A DNA stretch of 64,000 bases from Nymphalis io (taxonomy: Eukaryota > Arthropoda > Insecta > Lepidoptera > Nymphalidae). The stretch is from the NCBI RefSeq assembly GCF_905147045.1, contig NC_065896.1:6907001-6971000 (forward strand), in the 5' to 3' direction. Positions 61,463-64,000 of this stretch are shown here, one piece after another (position 1 is the first letter of the stretch; the number at the start of each line of letters is the position of its first letter). The notes beneath the pieces are model-generated. The model was not told where the DNA came from, searched no databases, and was given only the letters and a program-made list of their open reading frames with translations. The position numbers and the translations under genes were made by a program.

Positions 61463-64000
61463 TCGAGTACATGTGTTCTATTTTAGATAATGTTCTTCTA
61501 TTTTATATTAACTTGAGTATTAAAGAAATCCGTATTAATATTATATTTCATTTTTAAAAGAATGATAATATTAAAAAATGACCAGTATTATAGTGCTTAG
61601 TATGGCTTAGTGTATAAAACAAGTACACTCCCAAGAAGGTATAAATGTATAAAGATAGAGATTAATAAAAAATCCTAGTGTGTCATCTGAAAGTTAAGTC
61701 ATTTAGTTAGTTTTTTTTAAATATTTAACGTCCTAAAAAAGTATACAAAATTTAAAAGTATCATAAGAGTAGAACAAAGGTTTGATTTACAAGAAAGCAT
61801 AAGACATTATCAAAGGTGCAGTTGCAGGAATGCAGATCTGTGTAGCAATTTGTTTGATACTTCTCTAGTCAGACCAATTTGTCTCAGCATTGTTCGAATG
61901 TTCACAAGATTGTCTTGCAAATACGAGAACATGCTAAACTATATTCATCTCTTTGTATTTCGCTTTCCGAGACTTGAAGATTTATGTATTTATCATTATT
62001 GATTAAATATAGTATATTTCCTTAACAATTATTACATCCAATTTAATACTCTTAGATGACATGAGTTTCCAATGTTCGATTCAATAAGGTAATTGATTGA
62101 ATAAGATACAACAAGTAATTTAATATGACATCATTTCAAAGTTATTTTAAACTTATATTTATCTGTTTCGGTTTCAGGGGGGAGGCAGATAGGTACATTG
62201 CGTCCTTTTCAGCACCCCTATAATGAGGCATTTCATGATGATCACTTGAGAAGTTAAGACGTGACAGCGTAACACATAAACATACTTACTTTCGCATCTA
62301 TAATATTAGTTAAGATATATTTTAGTTGTTTTTGGACTAATGATTTAATTCCATTAAAGTTTCACTTTAATTTGATTTAAAGTTTTAAGATTGCCGGACG
62401 CATTTGGAATGTTTATATATTTTTTAATTTCCTTTATTAAATGTATGTTATAAGTGTATGTTAATCGATAGTCGAAAAAGGAATGCCCGGTCCTATCCTA
62501 TGGCAATCTTATCGGCGGAAAAACTTATGTAGCTAAAGATTGTATGGAGCGATAGATTGTAGTCATAAAAATATTTGAGATAGGTTTATTCATTCGTTTT
62601 AAATGCAATGGTATGCATTTTACTTAAACAAACAATTTATTTAACAAACGTATTTTTATACTCCATCCAAAAAGAACAACGTTTTTTTTTATATTTCATA
62701 AAATTTCATTAAACAGCTTATCTGATCTGTATATTGTACCTTATTCTGTTAACATAGTTAAATACGAAAGCACCAATTAATTATTATGTATATTTGTTTT
62801 GACGGCTAATAATTTAATTGCATTAAGCTTTCACATTAAAACAGTTTATAGTTTATATTGCTTGTGGATTATTTATATGATAGGTTATGTTATATAAAAT
62901 ATATTATATATGTTATATTATATATATTATGTTATATAAAATAAATAATTGTGTAATCTATCGTCTTTACGAAAACAGTCGATTGGATAGTTAATTTATA
63001 AAAAACACACGTTTAAGTTAAGTTTACCTATATGTATAGACATGTTTTTTTTATATTTAATACATTTACCTACCTAAAAATGTTTATTTTGCACTGCAAA
63101 GAAATATCCTGAAATATTAGATAACGAAATAAAATAATATATTCAGAATTTTAATGCACAAAACAGAATGGATTCCAATGAAATCCCTGTACATGATTGA
63201 AAATCCAATAACTCTGTAAAAACACGCCAAGATTACAAAGAAGTTTTATTTCCCACAGGCGCATTAGGCGCTTTAAAAGCGGCAAGTAAGCGCCTCACGA
63301 ATAAATCGCTATTCAATGAAATCGACAAGAAATGCCTACGCAGAGAAATGATTTATTGACTTGTCAGGTTTGAGCCAACCACTGCTAATGGTTGCTGAAT
63401 AAGCAATCGTGTTTGATATTTTATCTTAAGTACCTATATATGTGTTAAGTTTGAGTGATGCAACACGTTTTAAAATTAATTTCAGGATACTAATATTCAT
63501 TGTGACACTTAGGTTAAAAAAGTAAATGTCCTGAGTGAGTTTCGTCTTATCGATTTTAATTCTGTTAACGATGTATCATAATTTAATTATTATAAATCGC
63601 AGTTTTGAAACGGCAAAAGATTTTCTGCATAGTTAATTAAATACTGACAGCGGTAAACTTTCGCTTTTTTAGGCCTAAGGAAGATTGCCGCCCCTACTCC
63701 CTGTGAAGCACGAAAAATGTGGTGATGTGTAAGAATTAAAATAGGTAAATATTTTTACAAGGCGCTACGGACACATTTATGAGTTTCATAGTTTGAAGAA
63801 CCTACTGTTACCCAAAAAAGCTCACCAACCACGTTTTGCCGCTCTATGCCCTATGCGCCCTAGACGCTATTGGCCCACTCGGCCTATTGGTTAATATGCC
63901 TAAATACTAAGATTAAATATAAAGACCAAACAAATTGTGAGATATAGTAAGCTAAGTTATTAAAGTAAGCTTTTGAAGTACTTTTAATTTGTGTATTAAC
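61463..64000. other. AT-rich non-coding DNA with an island at 63230-63350
   Basis: The island ('cacaggcgcattaggcgctt', 'aagcgcctcacgaataaatc') is unique and without a frame. An AT-rich stretch at 62880-62945 is partly self-complementary. Confidence 0.45.
62215..62312. mobile_element. Helitron-like end fragment, inverted type
   Basis: 'gacagcgtaacacataaaca' and 'tactttcgcatctataatat' resemble the inverted end type. The rest is unique sequence. Confidence 0.4.

Noticed and set aside
1..64000. CRISPR array or bacterial operon structure
   Set aside because: No regularly spaced direct repeats and no clustered long ORFs; the sequence is insect nuclear DNA.

Overview
The window looks like a piece of a lepidopteran nuclear genome. 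It is strongly AT-rich, and its few genuine coding exons are short, GC-rich and bounded by canonical GT/AG splice sites. It is littered with tRNA-derived SINEs, MITEs, mariner and Helitron-like fragments of kinds I associate with moths and butterflies. The abundance of one SINE (here SINE-A, broadly like the Metulj-type SINEs described from Heliconius) suggests a butterfly, possibly a nymphalid, but that placement is an inference. There is no bacterial or viral gene organisation, and most open frames of 60-110 codons are chance or lie inside repeats.

Only one cellular gene is convincingly visible. Its last four coding exons lie on the + strand at 52353-52549, 54890-55121, 55580-55657 and 55921-56239. 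They join in consistent phase into 274 residues that end at a stop codon. The protein has a two-helix membrane hairpin and a proline-rich tail with four PPxY motifs, the WW-domain ligand used by Nedd4-family adaptors. Its 5' end was not identified. Possible poly(A) signals lie at 56671 and 57712.

The 52 kb upstream are probably intronic or intergenic. They hold about ten SINE-A copies, about thirteen copies or fragments of SINE-B (tRNA-like head, TTTAC-type tail), one copy of a third tRNA-derived SINE (SINE-C) and one of a fourth (SINE-D). They also hold a TIR-bearing MITE family, Helitron-like ends, an inactive mariner (37317-38604) and a decayed R1-clade LINE 3' end (43273-43630). Between the repeats are GC-richer unique islands that could be conserved regulatory elements, and two short frames that could be first coding exons (7866-7935 upstream, 61307-61429 downstream). 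Several near-perfect foldbacks (3022-3057, 3111-3165, 36983-37016, 46137-46255, 50023-50059) match none of the repeat families above.

Downstream of 57.7 kb the sequence is again AT-rich and repeat-bearing, with SINE fragments at 57.8-59.1 kb and a well-preserved SINE-C copy at 60.27 kb. I found no rRNA, functional tRNA or CRISPR array, and no intact mobile-element gene.
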